From Marchantia polymorpha subsp. ruderalis (taxonomy: Eukaryota > Streptophyta > Marchantiopsida > Marchantiales > Marchantiaceae): a DNA stretch of 64,000 bases. The notes under the pieces are model-generated. The model searched no databases. It was not told where the DNA came from and saw nothing but the letters and a program-made list of their open reading frames with translations. The DNA lies in assembly GCA_037833965.1 (NCBI GenBank), contig AP031355.1:17323501-17387500 (forward strand). The letters are read 5' to 3'. A program made the position numbers and the translations under genes. Below, in pieces: positions 1 to 12,200 of this stretch. Position 1 is the stretch's first letter, and every line of letters begins with the position of its first letter.

Positions 1-504
1 GGGCAGTCTTCAATACGAGCACAATCATCTGACAGCTTCAAGGGTAGACAAACGTCAGTGGGCTGGCCAATCATCTGACTAGCCAGCATTCCTTTCAATT
101 CTGGATATCTTTTAAAAACTGATGTATATTACTTAAATTCTGCTCAATGTTCCTAGTGTGGGTTGGCAGAGACAGCAACAGTTGGTGTTTACGAAGAGAG
201 TGTAGTGATGTAACCAGATTCGAACGATTGAACGATTGCAAAGACGTATTGATCAGAAGATCAGAATCGAACGATAAGGGTATTTTTTTTTCTTTGCGAT
301 TCAGAATGTAAGGGAATCCATAGGAAAGACGTACTGATATCACCTCAATCTTTCATGCTTTCTTGTCGAAGACGAGTCCAGTTTTGGAGCTTCTTCTTGG
401 AGAAGCTTGTTCGGAGGAAGGGCTTTTCGTTTCACTGAACGCACTCACATATACTGAAAGATATCACTAAGCATTCCTTGTTGTAGAAACCAAGTGAAGG
501 TATA
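1..504. other. Intergenic sequence, no gene recognised
   Basis: I see no recognisable coding domain, RNA gene or transposon terminus here. The longest open frame is 82 codons on the minus strand and starts with no recognisable motif. A short poly-T run lies near 286-294. Confidence 0.5.
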
Positions 505-1335
505 TCTAGGTCAAGCGTCCGCTCCAAGAAACTTAAACTGAACGTAATACACAAGAAACGTGCGTAGTCTCGTCCTCGATGCGAAAATGGAAGAAAAGAA
601 AAGAGGGCGGAGCAATTTTGTAGCTGCGCTGTAGCGGTGCGTGCAGAGTAACGAGGACGTAATGGCAGAGGGTTGGAGTTTTTGGGGAAAAGTTACATTC
701 TTTGAAATTTAAAATCCAAGAGAGCCGATGTGGAATGTACGATGTTGATTACCATCCTGTAGAATTAAGTTGAAATGCTGGGCTGAGGCCGTATCAGACC
801 TAGGTTAGGCGATGACTCCAACGAAAGTTTCCCAATCTACCCAATTTTTTCTACACAACACTAACCTGCCATGCCATGAACATTGGCATGTGAACTCACT
901 AGTTGTACTTCACTCGTAAAGACCGGAGAGTGTTTTTACTTTGGTGGCTTATAACTAAGACAAATGTTCTAACAAAAAAAAAAACTCTTATTTTTCTCCG
1001 TTGAGATTGTTTCATTCCTCGATACGAGAGATTCGAAGTAACTACAAGCATTTCAACTCAATTCTACGGGATGGTAATCAACAGCAACATTGCACATTTC
1101 ACATTGGCTTTCCTGGATTTAAATTCCAAAGAATGTAACTTTTTCCGAACAGCTCCAAGGCCGCTGCCCTTACGTCCTTGTTACTATGCACGTACCGCTA
1201 CAGGGCAGCTACAAAATTGCTCCGCCCTCTTTTACTTTCTTCCATTTTCACATCGAGTACAACACTGCGTATTTGATTGTGTATTGCATTCAGTTTACGT
1301 TTCTTGGTGCAGAAGTTTGAGCAGTGAACGCTAGT
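505..1335. repeat. Long imperfect inverted repeat (foldback)
   Basis: The left arm (about 505-785) is the reverse complement of the right arm (about 1042-1335), separated by a unique spacer of about 256 bp. By eye the arms agree at most positions over more than 200 bp with small indels. Shared blocks include the segment around 590-625 pairing with about 1220-1250 and the segment around 745-778 pairing with about 1045-1080. Transcription through it would give a long hairpin RNA. It could be a foldback element or MITE pair, or a small-RNA-producing locus. I saw no transposase and could not define a target duplication. The 87-codon frame in the right arm is treated as chance. Confidence 0.8.
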
Positions 1336-4300
1336 CGGCGGCGAATGTTTTGCATGGGGCGAGTGGAGAAGTACAACTCGGTAATGGTGTCTCCTATCTC
1401 TCGATATTAAGTTGTTGTCATGGGGCTGTTGATGATTAAAGTGTCATTCTGCGTAAGTTTTTTGTAATTTTTGAGCTAATCTCTTTGTACTAATCCTTAT
1501 TGCGTGAAGTGCAGAACTGTGATAGCCAGGAGACTTTACTGCTCTGCTCTGATTTAAGAAAGCAACAAGCTTGTTGCTGGGTATGCAGATAGATGGATGC
1601 CGGATTCAAGATTTCATTTTGCTTTTATGATTCACCCATATGGCTGACACATGATCTTTGCCGCATAGAGTTTGCTCAAGCATGGAGTTTCTTCAATCTA
1701 TGATCAGAGGTAGATATTCGTACACCCTATCCTAATCTGACAATCCGACATTTTACTTTTCTCTATTAGTAATTGCAATGCACTGATGACTTTTTTGGTC
1801 TTGGGATGCAACTTTGCGATAAGTATGAAAAGTGCCAACGTAGTAATCAAGCACATACAACATGTTGATTATTAACAGAAAGTTAGAACAGTGACTGTGA
1901 CAATGATATGTTTTCCAATTCTGGTTATTGAGGATTTTTTACTTACAAATGCAGTGTTTGACCTAGCTACTGATTCCATGAAAGCTTACGCCACGACAAG
2001 TGGCGGTTTCAAGGTTGCAGACTTCAGCGAGCCGTTTCTGTATAGAAGAATAGCGTTACAATGCCTCGACTCTTCCCTTGGAGCTGGCTTGCAATATTTG
2101 AAACCGTTCGTGATTACATTAAAACGTACAAGAGGTTTTAACGTACAAGAGGCAACAAGAGATAATTTTCAATTGCAATTTGACATTCTTGTACACAAAT
2201 TGTATTCTCTTCTCGAAATACTGGGTGAGGAAACTTGATCACAGTCTTCATTTATTTATCAATAAAGCAAAACGCCAATGACTTTTGAAAATTTCATGAC
2301 AGTTCTTGTAGTAAACAGTTCTCGCAGTACATTTTCATGATTGGCTCAGTTACTTTACAGGGAAGTTGAAATGTTCTTTCAGCCAACTAGAAAGAAGCAA
2401 AAACATGCTTTCTTTGGATTCGAGACATCGTTATCTATATTGGCCATGCGATGTACTCAAACTGGATCAGTGTTTGCAACCTTGTTTTTTATTTGAATAT
2501 ATGAAAAAATCTTCAACCTCATGCGATAGCTAATTCGATTGTCCCAAAATATCTCAAAATTTTTATATAAAGATCAAAGAACCTGACAATGTTAAGATTT
2601 ATCAACCCAAAGCATTGTTGGTGATCCTTACTGGCTGTAGTTCATGTGAAGGTCCAGATTTGTTCGATATGATTGTGAGTAAATGATCTTATCTTTGAAT
2701 GTAGCTTGAATTCTTTCACGTGGGGAGCTTTCATGACGCATAAACATTCATGATGCACCTTTCATCTAAGAATTTATAACCATGTTCATACATAACAGTC
2801 ATAAAAAATGGAAAAGAGTGTTTCCCCTTACTTTGTTAATGGTTGGTGAAGGTATAAAGGTTGAGATCTCTTAAAGATAAAACCGAGGAAAGTCTCAAGT
2901 ACGAAGACAGAAACAAATGTTTTTTCACAAGTTTCTTATGTAGAGTGTATTCCGAGGGTTAGTACTTGTTAGACACGTGTAGATCGTGTAAAATTTTACA
3001 GGATCTATTTCCAACAAGGTCCAAGGTTTTTGTGAAATTCTTTTCATAGTAACACAATTAACACCCGCCTGATCATATTTAGCCATATGTGGGACTCTCC
3101 TACTGGAGTATTGATACAGTAGATAAACTGATATTTGGAAGTATCCGAGATGATATTATTGTATCAGTCTTTGGATTAAGTTAAATAGTATAGGAAAGAA
3201 TGGGTCCCATTCGGAACGTTCATTGAAATTATGACTCAACTGCAAGCGGCCTTCTGAGTTTAAGTTCAAAGTTCAGTAGGGTATGGTTAAGAACCAAATA
3301 TACTTTTTGATGGAGTCTCAAACGAATGAAGAAAAAAAACGTCATGAAAAAACATTGATAAGAGTAGGAAAAATGGGCAGCAAAGACTTAGTTCTTCGCT
3401 TCACGTGGCAAGGATTATATTTCAAGAATAGAATGATGTATTTTGAGAACTTTAATCTCACTGCAGCTTCGTGAATTCATACCTCTACGTCCAAAATCAC
3501 CACAAGTGATTGTGTGGACATTGGTTGCAAGGACACCTTACGCTCTGTTTCCACCCTGTCTTATCTTGGCAGTTGTTACGTGAAGCAGAGATCCAGGAAG
3601 TTTGTAGGAATTCCAATTTGCTGATATGAGCTTTCTCGTACAAGAGAAGTGCTCTTTGGAAGAACAGATTGTGACAATTATCTTCCCGGCAGGAACTTGT
3701 CGGAAGCGTAACGACTCGACGGAGGGTTGACGACGAAGTAGACAAAGAAGGCAATCTTCCGTGTACACAAGTCATAGTCGATCATTCCCAAAGAAGTAGT
3801 TGCATCCTACCAGGTTTCCGACCCCGACGTGAATGCAGTGTTGTACGTGCTCGCCGGCTCTTACTTGCAGTAATTGCATCTCTAGATACAATCACAGCAC
3901 ACTTCTGTCTGATTCAGCTTCCCATCAAAGAGTGGTTATTCGTGTGCTACCATGGCAACGGTACCTCCATTCAGCTCCAAGTGCGAGCTTTGATGAGCCT
4001 CGGGCTGGCTGCGAGCGAGATGAGATTTCTGTGTGGGATAATAATAGTTGTCCTAATCAACATTTATGGACATAGTAGGGTTGGTGAATTCTATTCAAAG
4101 ATTCAGGGTTCTTGACGTAGTTCTTGTAGTGATTCTTGAAATTCAGAAGCAAGTAGCTCGATCTTCCACACTTTGAACACTTAGACATAGACCGTAATGA
4201 GACAGTAATGCTAGCAGGCCCCGATACAAGCAGACAGGAAAATATGAAGTAGACCTCGCAGACGCAATGGCTTGACTGTCGAGGCCAGTCTTCAAAGAGT

Positions 4301-5214
4301 GTACAGAACGGAAGACGTAGAATTATCGAGAGAGTAAGGCTAGAAAATTTCCTGAGATCCATGGTTACCTCTTCATCTGCAAATCTCCACCACATCTGGA
4401 TTTACAAGGAAAAATCAACGTGTGACTTCATCAGTTAGTTGATAGATTTAAAAAAACTCCACAGGCTTTCATCGGCAAACCTGTGGAGCAAATTGGTCAC
4501 GGCAAATGTGTGGCTGAGGTATAAGTGGAGAGCGTTCTGGTTACAAGGTCACTTTCTGACAAGCGGTCATTTCTCAGGACATTTAGTGATGTTCATGCTG
4601 GCATAACCAGCTCAATGCATACAATCGAGAAAGAACATTAACACGATTTGAAGATGAACTGTTCAAACAAGCAAAAAGAACGGAGGTTGAAGCACAATAA
4701 GGAAGTTTATCTCGGACCATTGAAGAGCAAGAGGTAGCACCTCAAATTGTAAGCGGATGAAATTTTGTTGAGGAAATTCTGAACATTTTTACGTTGAAGA
4801 TACTCCCACGATATTGTAACCAGCAGGTTACAGTTCACTGATCTACAATTTCCTCTTCCTATCAAAGGCCTGATGATCTTCGTGTAGACATACTTCACGA
4901 AGTTTACAAGAGACATACTGAGAATGGAAAGTAGCATTTGGGAGTACTTTTCCCAGTGCCCCAACTCCAAACGCTTCGTTTGCAGAAGGATTCTCAAGAT
5001 AATACTCAAAGGAGAGGCAAATCAAACCGTAAACCGTAAATCCTCCCTAATGTTTCCCTGTCATAGCCTGAAGACCGTACATCGGCCCTATCTGAGCGTT
5101 GCGGTAAATATGTACGAGAAATCTGAACTGTTTGTTGTATGTTACTGGATGCGTCTGAATATTCGACTGAGCTTTGAGATCAAACTTGTGGAGCTATCTA
5201 AGAGGTTTCGAAGT
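1336..5214. other. Intergenic sequence downstream of the lyase gene, no gene recognised
   Basis: About 3.9 kb of roughly 40% GC sequence. Open frames of 63-115 codons occur on both strands (for example 1891-2238 plus and 4057-4395 minus) but none carries a recognisable motif or splice-linked partner. The part next to 5214 should contain the 3' UTR of the minus-strand lyase gene. A segment at about 5059-5104 resembles one at 36206-36246 inside an ABCC intron. Confidence 0.5.
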
Positions 5215-8200
5215 CTATTTCAGCTGCCTCAAAGCCTGAACCACACCTTCAAGAGCTAGTGCCCAATGTGTCCAATGAGTGCCACCCTGATGCGCAACAG
5301 ACTTTCATATTAGCCTGGGATATAGCAGCCTGGAGGAAGGTGATGCACTAGGAATCATGCAAACCACACGTGCCAAGTGAACAAAGTTCGGAACAAACAA
5401 TTTGAAGTAATCCAAAGATGGGGAGGCTTGCGGGCCAAACCTGACAGAATACAACAAACGGTTCCCTCAAAGGACCATCACATGAGACCTCACTTGTGCT
5501 TCCATCAATGAAAGTACCATCTGCAAAAACAACCTGCAAAATTACGTGTACGCAAGGCAGGTGAGTTGCATACAAAATTAAACCACTCCACACATTTGGT
5601 TTGATGCAGATTTCCAGTCATAAAAAGTGCAGGACAGTCCAATTTGGATGCATTGCATGCATGAACGACTTACTCATAAAAATACGTACATGGCTATATT
5701 AATAATCTAGCTGTTCAAAAGTGGATACAGTTTTGTACAATGCTAAGACTGTAAGGAGCGCGTGAATCGTGGAACCTCTGATTCATATCCGGCCGTTGCA
5801 CCAGCTACAGGTTGAATGTAGGATCCTACAGGACAATTCTTTTGAACCGCTCTACAAAACGCTAACAATCGATCTCTGCTGCCCAGCTGTACTGCCTGCA
5901 CATGTTCAGAACCTCGTTCCGTGAATTATGCACTGCTGGCAAAAACACAAGATAAACAACAAAAATATGAACTGAATTTCATGCACAAATTTCCTTTCCA
6001 TTCCGATAGTCCGTTTGCTTTCGGAGGAATGAGACTGGTATGTAAGAGTTGCAGTGTTTTCAAACAGACTGACGTCTCCATTTTGATGGATAACCAAAAA
6101 CTTAACCCTGCGACAAAGTTTCCTATTTACACTGACAAAAAAGAACTAACCTGTATGATATCATTGCGCCTCACGCGCGGAGCTGGTCGGCAATCGAATC
6201 CTTCTGCTGCCATAACCTCCGCTACAAGCAAAGTACCCTGCAAACGAGCAATACGAGCGCATATCAATCTGGGACCTCGGACTTTGAGCTCACTCTTATA
6301 AGCAGAAATATCCTGCCACAAAATTGAAGGACGGAAGAATTTGAACCTTAGAGAAAAGAACTTGAATGCGAAATGATCGTTCAGATGTCTTTTGCACTAT
6401 ACAGGTCTCTGGACGAAAAAAAGACGAGATTCCCCCACCTTGATTGATTCGCCAACCATTTGTGGTGCCAAAAACAAACCCTGGAATAGAAGCCTCATGA
6501 CATCCCCTGGTGTGGATCCAGCAGACATCCCAATTCCAGGAGCACATAATCGTGCTGCAGCTGCTTGGACCCACTTAGACTTCCCGGCTACGTAACCTCC
6601 GCATGGAGCAATCGTCCCTCCGGGGTTCTTTATAAGACTTCCAGCCATTAAATCCGCTCCCTGGATGGCAAGTATCAATTAGCTTTATTCTGTTTTTCTT
6701 CTCTTCTTTTTCTCCATGAAGGTTAAATAAAACAAATACACCGAGCATTCAATGGCATGTGGGGTCAACAGGAAGGAAGAAGAACTTAGTACCACTGCCG
6801 TGGGCTCAATGGCTTCGACGAATTCTCCATAGCAGTTGTCGACCACTATAACACAATCCGGATTTTGAGCCTGCAACAACAAGAAAGCAATGCGGAAGCT
6901 TCACCCCATAAATACAGCAATAACTGCAACATCGAGCACATGAGATCTTCCGACTATAAAAGACAGTCATTGGAGTTACGTTTGTGCATAATCCAAGGCA
7001 GTTGAAAAGACGAAAACAAGAAGAAAAGTGGCTCAAGACTTGCTTTGATCAACTCAATTGCACGCTGAATTTCTGCCACGGTCAAAGTCTTACGCCATGA
7101 ATAGCCACAAGAACGCTGAATAAGGGCACACTGAGTTTCCGGCTTTACTGCTTGGCTCAGCTTATGCCAATCTAAACCACCATCTTCTGCAAGCTTCAGA
7201 TAAGGATAGAAAACGGAAGAAGAGCTTAGTCCAGCTAGAACTGGTTGATATCCTAATGCATTTGATAAGCAACTTCGTGAGTAACAACTTTGCATGCAGG
7301 TAGTTAGACTGAAGGAAACTCGAACACGCCATTCTCCAACACAATGAACTGAAAAGTTGCAACTATGAGCATTTCATGAACGAAGATCTAACATCAGCAT
7401 TGAGAAGACCGAGAGCTACATTTAGAACTTACTGGTACTTCTCGATAAGACACTCCAAATTCCTTCAGGGATCCCTCCCCTGCTGATCCGCGCAGACCTA
7501 TTACTTCTTCCAAAGTGTCATAAGGGGCTCCTGCCACTGCCAGCAGCTGGAACAAGACAATCAGCTATCTCTCAAAAAAAAAAAAAAAAGGGTTCTTCCA
7601 ATCAGATAATGAGAAGCGGAAAATCAATTAGAAACATACACTGAAGAGTAACATAGTAGGTACTCGGCAGCTTACCTCACCACCGGGACGTAGGGCAGCA
7701 TAGAGTGCACAAGCAATTGCGTGTGTGCCTGAAAAGAACTGCACGATGAATAAGTACACAAGTCCCGTGCTAGGGCTCGTCAACAGAAGCGAAAAAAAGG
7801 TGAAAAACTGATGTTTCTGTTCATAGGAACAGAACCATCACGAGATAAATGTTGACATAAAAGGTGTATATTTGAGAAAAGTGTCCTACTTGCGAGCGCA
7901 CAATTGCAGCCTCGGCACCGACAATTTCTGCAAATGCTTGATCCAATGCTTCACGACCACCAGCATCATTGTGACCGTAACCTGTTGTCCCGGAGAAATG
8001 CTGACCACCATCAAGCGAGTAAGTTAACAACATCCCGTGCCAGTGCTGTACGACCCAAAAATAACGCTTCACACAAGTCCTCGTACGATGCTCCGTATAA
8101 CCTTCACTACGTTCTGGCCATTGCAAACTCAACATCAAAATTGAGTGCTTGGAGAAATGAATATCCTACATGCGATCCGACTCGGGCATTGGCGTACGCT

Positions 8201-9080
8201 TTAATGACACGATTCAGATTCACTGCTACCAATGTGTCGACGTCCTCAAACTCAGGCCTCAAAGCCTTCACAGCATCAGCAACCTGGCATCAAACAGAGT
8301 ACACAGTCAACATGCCTCCAATTTCCCATTTCGTCCTTCATCTTCCGCCGCCTCATATTATACGCAACCTGCAGTCCGCTTCAATCCCCACGAGAGCTAT
8401 TTTCTTATCTGGAAACAGTCTGGCCTGCCTAGACGAGTCTGCCAAGGATTGCTCACATATGGCCTACCTCTGAAGAAACTCTCGGCGATTCTTCCAGAGC
8501 AGAATCTAACGAGTAAGAGCCTACATTGCGACGAAAGCTCGCCGTCACAGTCCATCTGCAAACTGCTTATATCTAAGAGGGTCAGACAGATCCGCACTGC
8601 TCGAATTTTCAGAATTTCAAATTAAGCTAAGCTCCATAAAGCTCACTTGCAAATAGGCTCCGGACAGACCTGCTGTGAATCATGCAGCATTGTTGGATTC
8701 AAGGACTGCTTGCTAATGAAGCTCGACTATTAGAATTTACGTACACATTCGCTTAAATCCTGAAACCCAGTATAGACCAGCAATGGTCAAATCTTTTAAA
8801 GTGAGAACATGAGGAAATGGAACATGAAGACTAGTTTCCACCAACACCACCTGGACAGCAAGTCCGTGGAGAAACTCAATCGACAACCTGAATTTGAAAG
8901 CGTGCGGAGCAGTACCTGGGGACCATAAGGAGATTCAATCGAGAACTCAGTTCGAGCATGAATTCGAAGCTGCTGTACTGCCACTCGGCGAACACATTGG
9001 GAGCGCAACAAGCGCACAGAGGACGATGACAGGACGCTGGAAAATCCACCACTCTGGACTCTGAGAGTGGCCATCGCCAT
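5215..9080 (-). CDS. Methionine gamma-lyase / aluminium-resistance family PLP enzyme (PF06838), plastid presequence likely
   Basis: Twelve exons, in transcript order: 9080-8916, 8283-8170, 8000-7890, 7738-7676, 7546-7433, 7193-7044, 6870-6793, 6660-6439, 6237-6151, 5895-5776, 5533-5441, 5286-5215. They join without a frame break to 462 residues, and every intron is phase 0. Introns are GT-AG except the one after exon 6, which begins GCAAGT. Family marks: GSHHFSGTTGYGHNDAGG (about 91-108), RSQFFSGTHA (128-137), SCGYSW in exon 6, VVDNCYGEF (248-256), then SLIKNPGG with the expected PLP lysine at about 276, and GDVMRLLFQG. The C-terminal ADGTFIDGS and GGTHWTHWALALE match the family end. The first 40-50 residues are rich in S, R and V with few acids, which suggests plastid import (inference). 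An in-frame ATG at 9152 is an alternative start. Bacterial homologues are annotated as methionine gamma-lyase or aluminium resistance proteins; the substrate in plants is not something I can state. Confidence 0.9.
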
Positions 9081-9240
9081 CTCTAACTTTGCTGAGCTCC
9101 CGAGCACGAAATTCAGCAGTGCACTAATTCGATTTGCATAATCTGAGCTCACAGGAAAGACCCCACAAACCGTTATGCACAGTCCGGGAATCCGGCTGAC
9201 TGTAGTTCGTCTTGAGGAGGCTAGTGTGAACTCACAACGG
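9081..9240 (-). promoter_or_regulatory. Presumed promoter and 5' UTR side of the lyase gene
   Basis: This short GC-balanced stretch lies directly upstream of the lyase start and ends abruptly where the AT-rich block begins. The placement as promoter is by position only. I see no clear TATA box. It also holds the upstream in-frame ATG at 9152. Confidence 0.3.
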
Positions 9241-12200
9241 ATTCTGAATCACCGAATTGTGAAGTGCTATTTGTTAATGTTTACTTTCCACAATTCTTCT
9301 GGTTCATGCCTAAGATAATTGCATCTTAAAATTAATTTAATAATATATCTATTGTAAATAAAAAAGTTAAGTATCTACGATAGAAAGAGAATCTAAAAGA
9401 AGAATTCGGATTTTTTTATCGAGAAAATACGTTTGCATCTTATTTGTCATTTCTTTGCATAAATACCAAACTGTGTATTCAAAAATGTCCAAAATAATAA
9501 TCATAGAATTTTCTCATCAATTCATACCGCACAATGATCTAACCGTGGGTTACTAACAATCTTTCAATAGAACATCAATCTTCTTGATCTCAAGTATCGT
9601 GTTATTATGGGAAGGTGATTATAGTGTTCAACCGCACACTGTACCAACAAAACTCTCACTTATGTATCATGCAGATGCATCATTAGATCTCCAGATAATG
9701 TTTAAATCGAGAATAAACGTCAACTCTCATATATATTTATTTATTTATTTATTGTGAATCAAACTATACCTTCTCATTTAATACACCCAGTTGTGCATGA
9801 GAATCTCAAAACAGGTTAATATAGACAAAGTTTTCTTGATTGAACAAAATACATCATGTATGTTCTCCAACATCGGCATTTAGTGACAGCATGATGCGTT
9901 CAGATTTGCTACTAGTTGATAACACTATCATTCATTGATACATTGCCAAGTTTAATTTATTGTTATTTTTCACTCAAAAATAAAACTAGTTTATCAATAG
10001 TAGAAGTAATCAACACATGAATTTTACTTTTGCAAAGTTGATTGCCAATTATAACGAATCAAACTGTGCATTCTTAATGGCTTAGAAAGCTAAAACATAA
10101 CTTCAAAACATTTTACTTCACTATACTGATGATACAAACTTGATTCATCTCAAAAATTATCAAACTTGTACATGTTAACATCACAACTAGTCTCATAATT
10201 CAATGTTTGACTTCTAAGGTATTACATTTGATATATTCAGAAAGAAAAGTACAGTGATCAATATATACAATGTCTTTTAGTATAAGGTGATATATCCAAT
10301 TTTTTTCCTAGTTCATGTACAGATATAATATTGATATAAAACAGATTATGCCAATGTCAAATATGTGATTAGATCAATTTATCTAAAGATAGAATAGATA
10401 GTTTAAATCAAATTTTATTGATTTTTCATTAAATTTAAAAAAAAATTATAATATATTTTAATAAAAGAGATCATTGAAATAAACTTATAGATTGAAACTT
10501 TTGATGTTTTAAAATGATTGACATGATTAATTAAATATTCTGAATTGATGATTAGGTAAGTATTTATAACCTATTACTCTTGCAATATATATCATTCAAT
10601 TGCAATTTAAAAATTTTTATTAAAATCTTTGTTCTTTGCTATATACAAATATGCAGAAGCAAATATGATTGTTGCAATTAATAGTTTAATTATAATTAAA
10701 TGTTGTGCATTCATGAATTATTTTCAGAGTTAATGTCATAATGAAAGAACTAAAATTTATCATGCAAGATTATAAAAATTATTTTAAAGAGATAGATTCT
10801 TGATTTTTTTATATGTAAACATGAAGACAACCATTTTTTAAAAATAGTGATTAAATAATGAATCTAATTTTATTTTTTTATAATTATGATATATAATTAC
10901 TTGCATATGTTTTGGATGTGATACAATGATTTCAATAAATTTCTATTAATTATTATCCATATTAAAACATTATATAATTTTTAATAAAAATATTGATAAT
11001 ATTTTTTTTCTGATTGATATATAATGTGTAAAAATATAATGACATGATTTTGAAATGAATTTATGATCAATTTAATATTTATGATGAATTATAGAGATAT
11101 TTATTTGAGAAATTAAGGTCATCAACATATATTATATGATGACGATAATTATTCAAATCTCATTATATCCTCTTTAATATTATCATAATTGATTTGTTTG
11201 ATAAGGATAAAAAAAAGGTAAGTCAATCTCATAAATATAATTGTTTAATTAGGAAGATTGAAAGATATCACTTGATAATCAAAATGATCTTGCATAGTGT
11301 AAGAATTTTATGCAAATTTTATTTGCAATTCAAAATTAGTTGCATTTGCTCTTTAGATCTAATTTGATGAAATATTTAGTTTTATGCAGTTGATGAGTCA
11401 AGTATTTCATATAAGAAAATGTATGCTTGTTCTTCAGCTTTTGTAGATTCCACCACAATAATCAATGTGTAAATTTATGATTCCATCTTTCTTTTTCACA
11501 AATAGCGTTGAAGTACTTGAAAAATGAACATTTGGTTGAATAAATCGTTTGATCAATATCTTCTCCACTCAAAATTTGTTTTTTTCCTATTTGTTTGTAG
11601 CCAAATGATATAAAACTTTGCAAATTGGCATGCTTCAAGTTATGAATTTTTGTGATGTACATGTTTTTTTAATAATATAATAAGTAAATTGTCTAGAATT
11701 ATATATTTATAGTTACTAAAACTTTGTTTGGAATGTAATATTTTTTCGCATTTGATTATATTTCTAATAAGTTACAAGAAACATATATCATCTATGCAAA
11801 CTAATATTTTATCTATCACTAAAAGAGTTAAATTTGTACTTCAATATTTAAGTCTACCTTCATAAATTCATTTCTTGCTATGTTTTATCATTTTTTTACT
11901 TTAATCTAATTTTAAAGTGCATCATTTACTTCATGATTTACTTTGAATGATGTCTTATGAAGTTTAAAAAATTATCCTACATTCAATCTAGTTATTGTAT
12001 GATTCTAAAATTATGCATTTTATGATAGTGATTATATTGCTTAAAATTGATTGTTTTGTAATTTCAACTCTTATTCAAATCATTTTTCAAACTCAATTTT
12101 AATTTCATTGCAACATTTTATGATAGAAGATTTTTTGTGATTCAGGATTAATCAAAATTTTCATCTTGTGTTATTCTAACGTGTTATCAATGACAAATAG

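Noticed and set aside
1071-1334. 87-codon frame
   Set aside because: It lies wholly in the right arm of the inverted repeat and has no recognisable motif.
1891-2238. 115-codon plus-strand frame
   Set aside because: No domain, no splice-linked partner and ordinary composition; chance is sufficient.
7904-8625. Plus-strand frames of 189 and 151 codons
   Set aside because: They are antisense to exons 2 and 3 of the lyase gene and the intron between exons 1 and 2; the sense exons match a known family.
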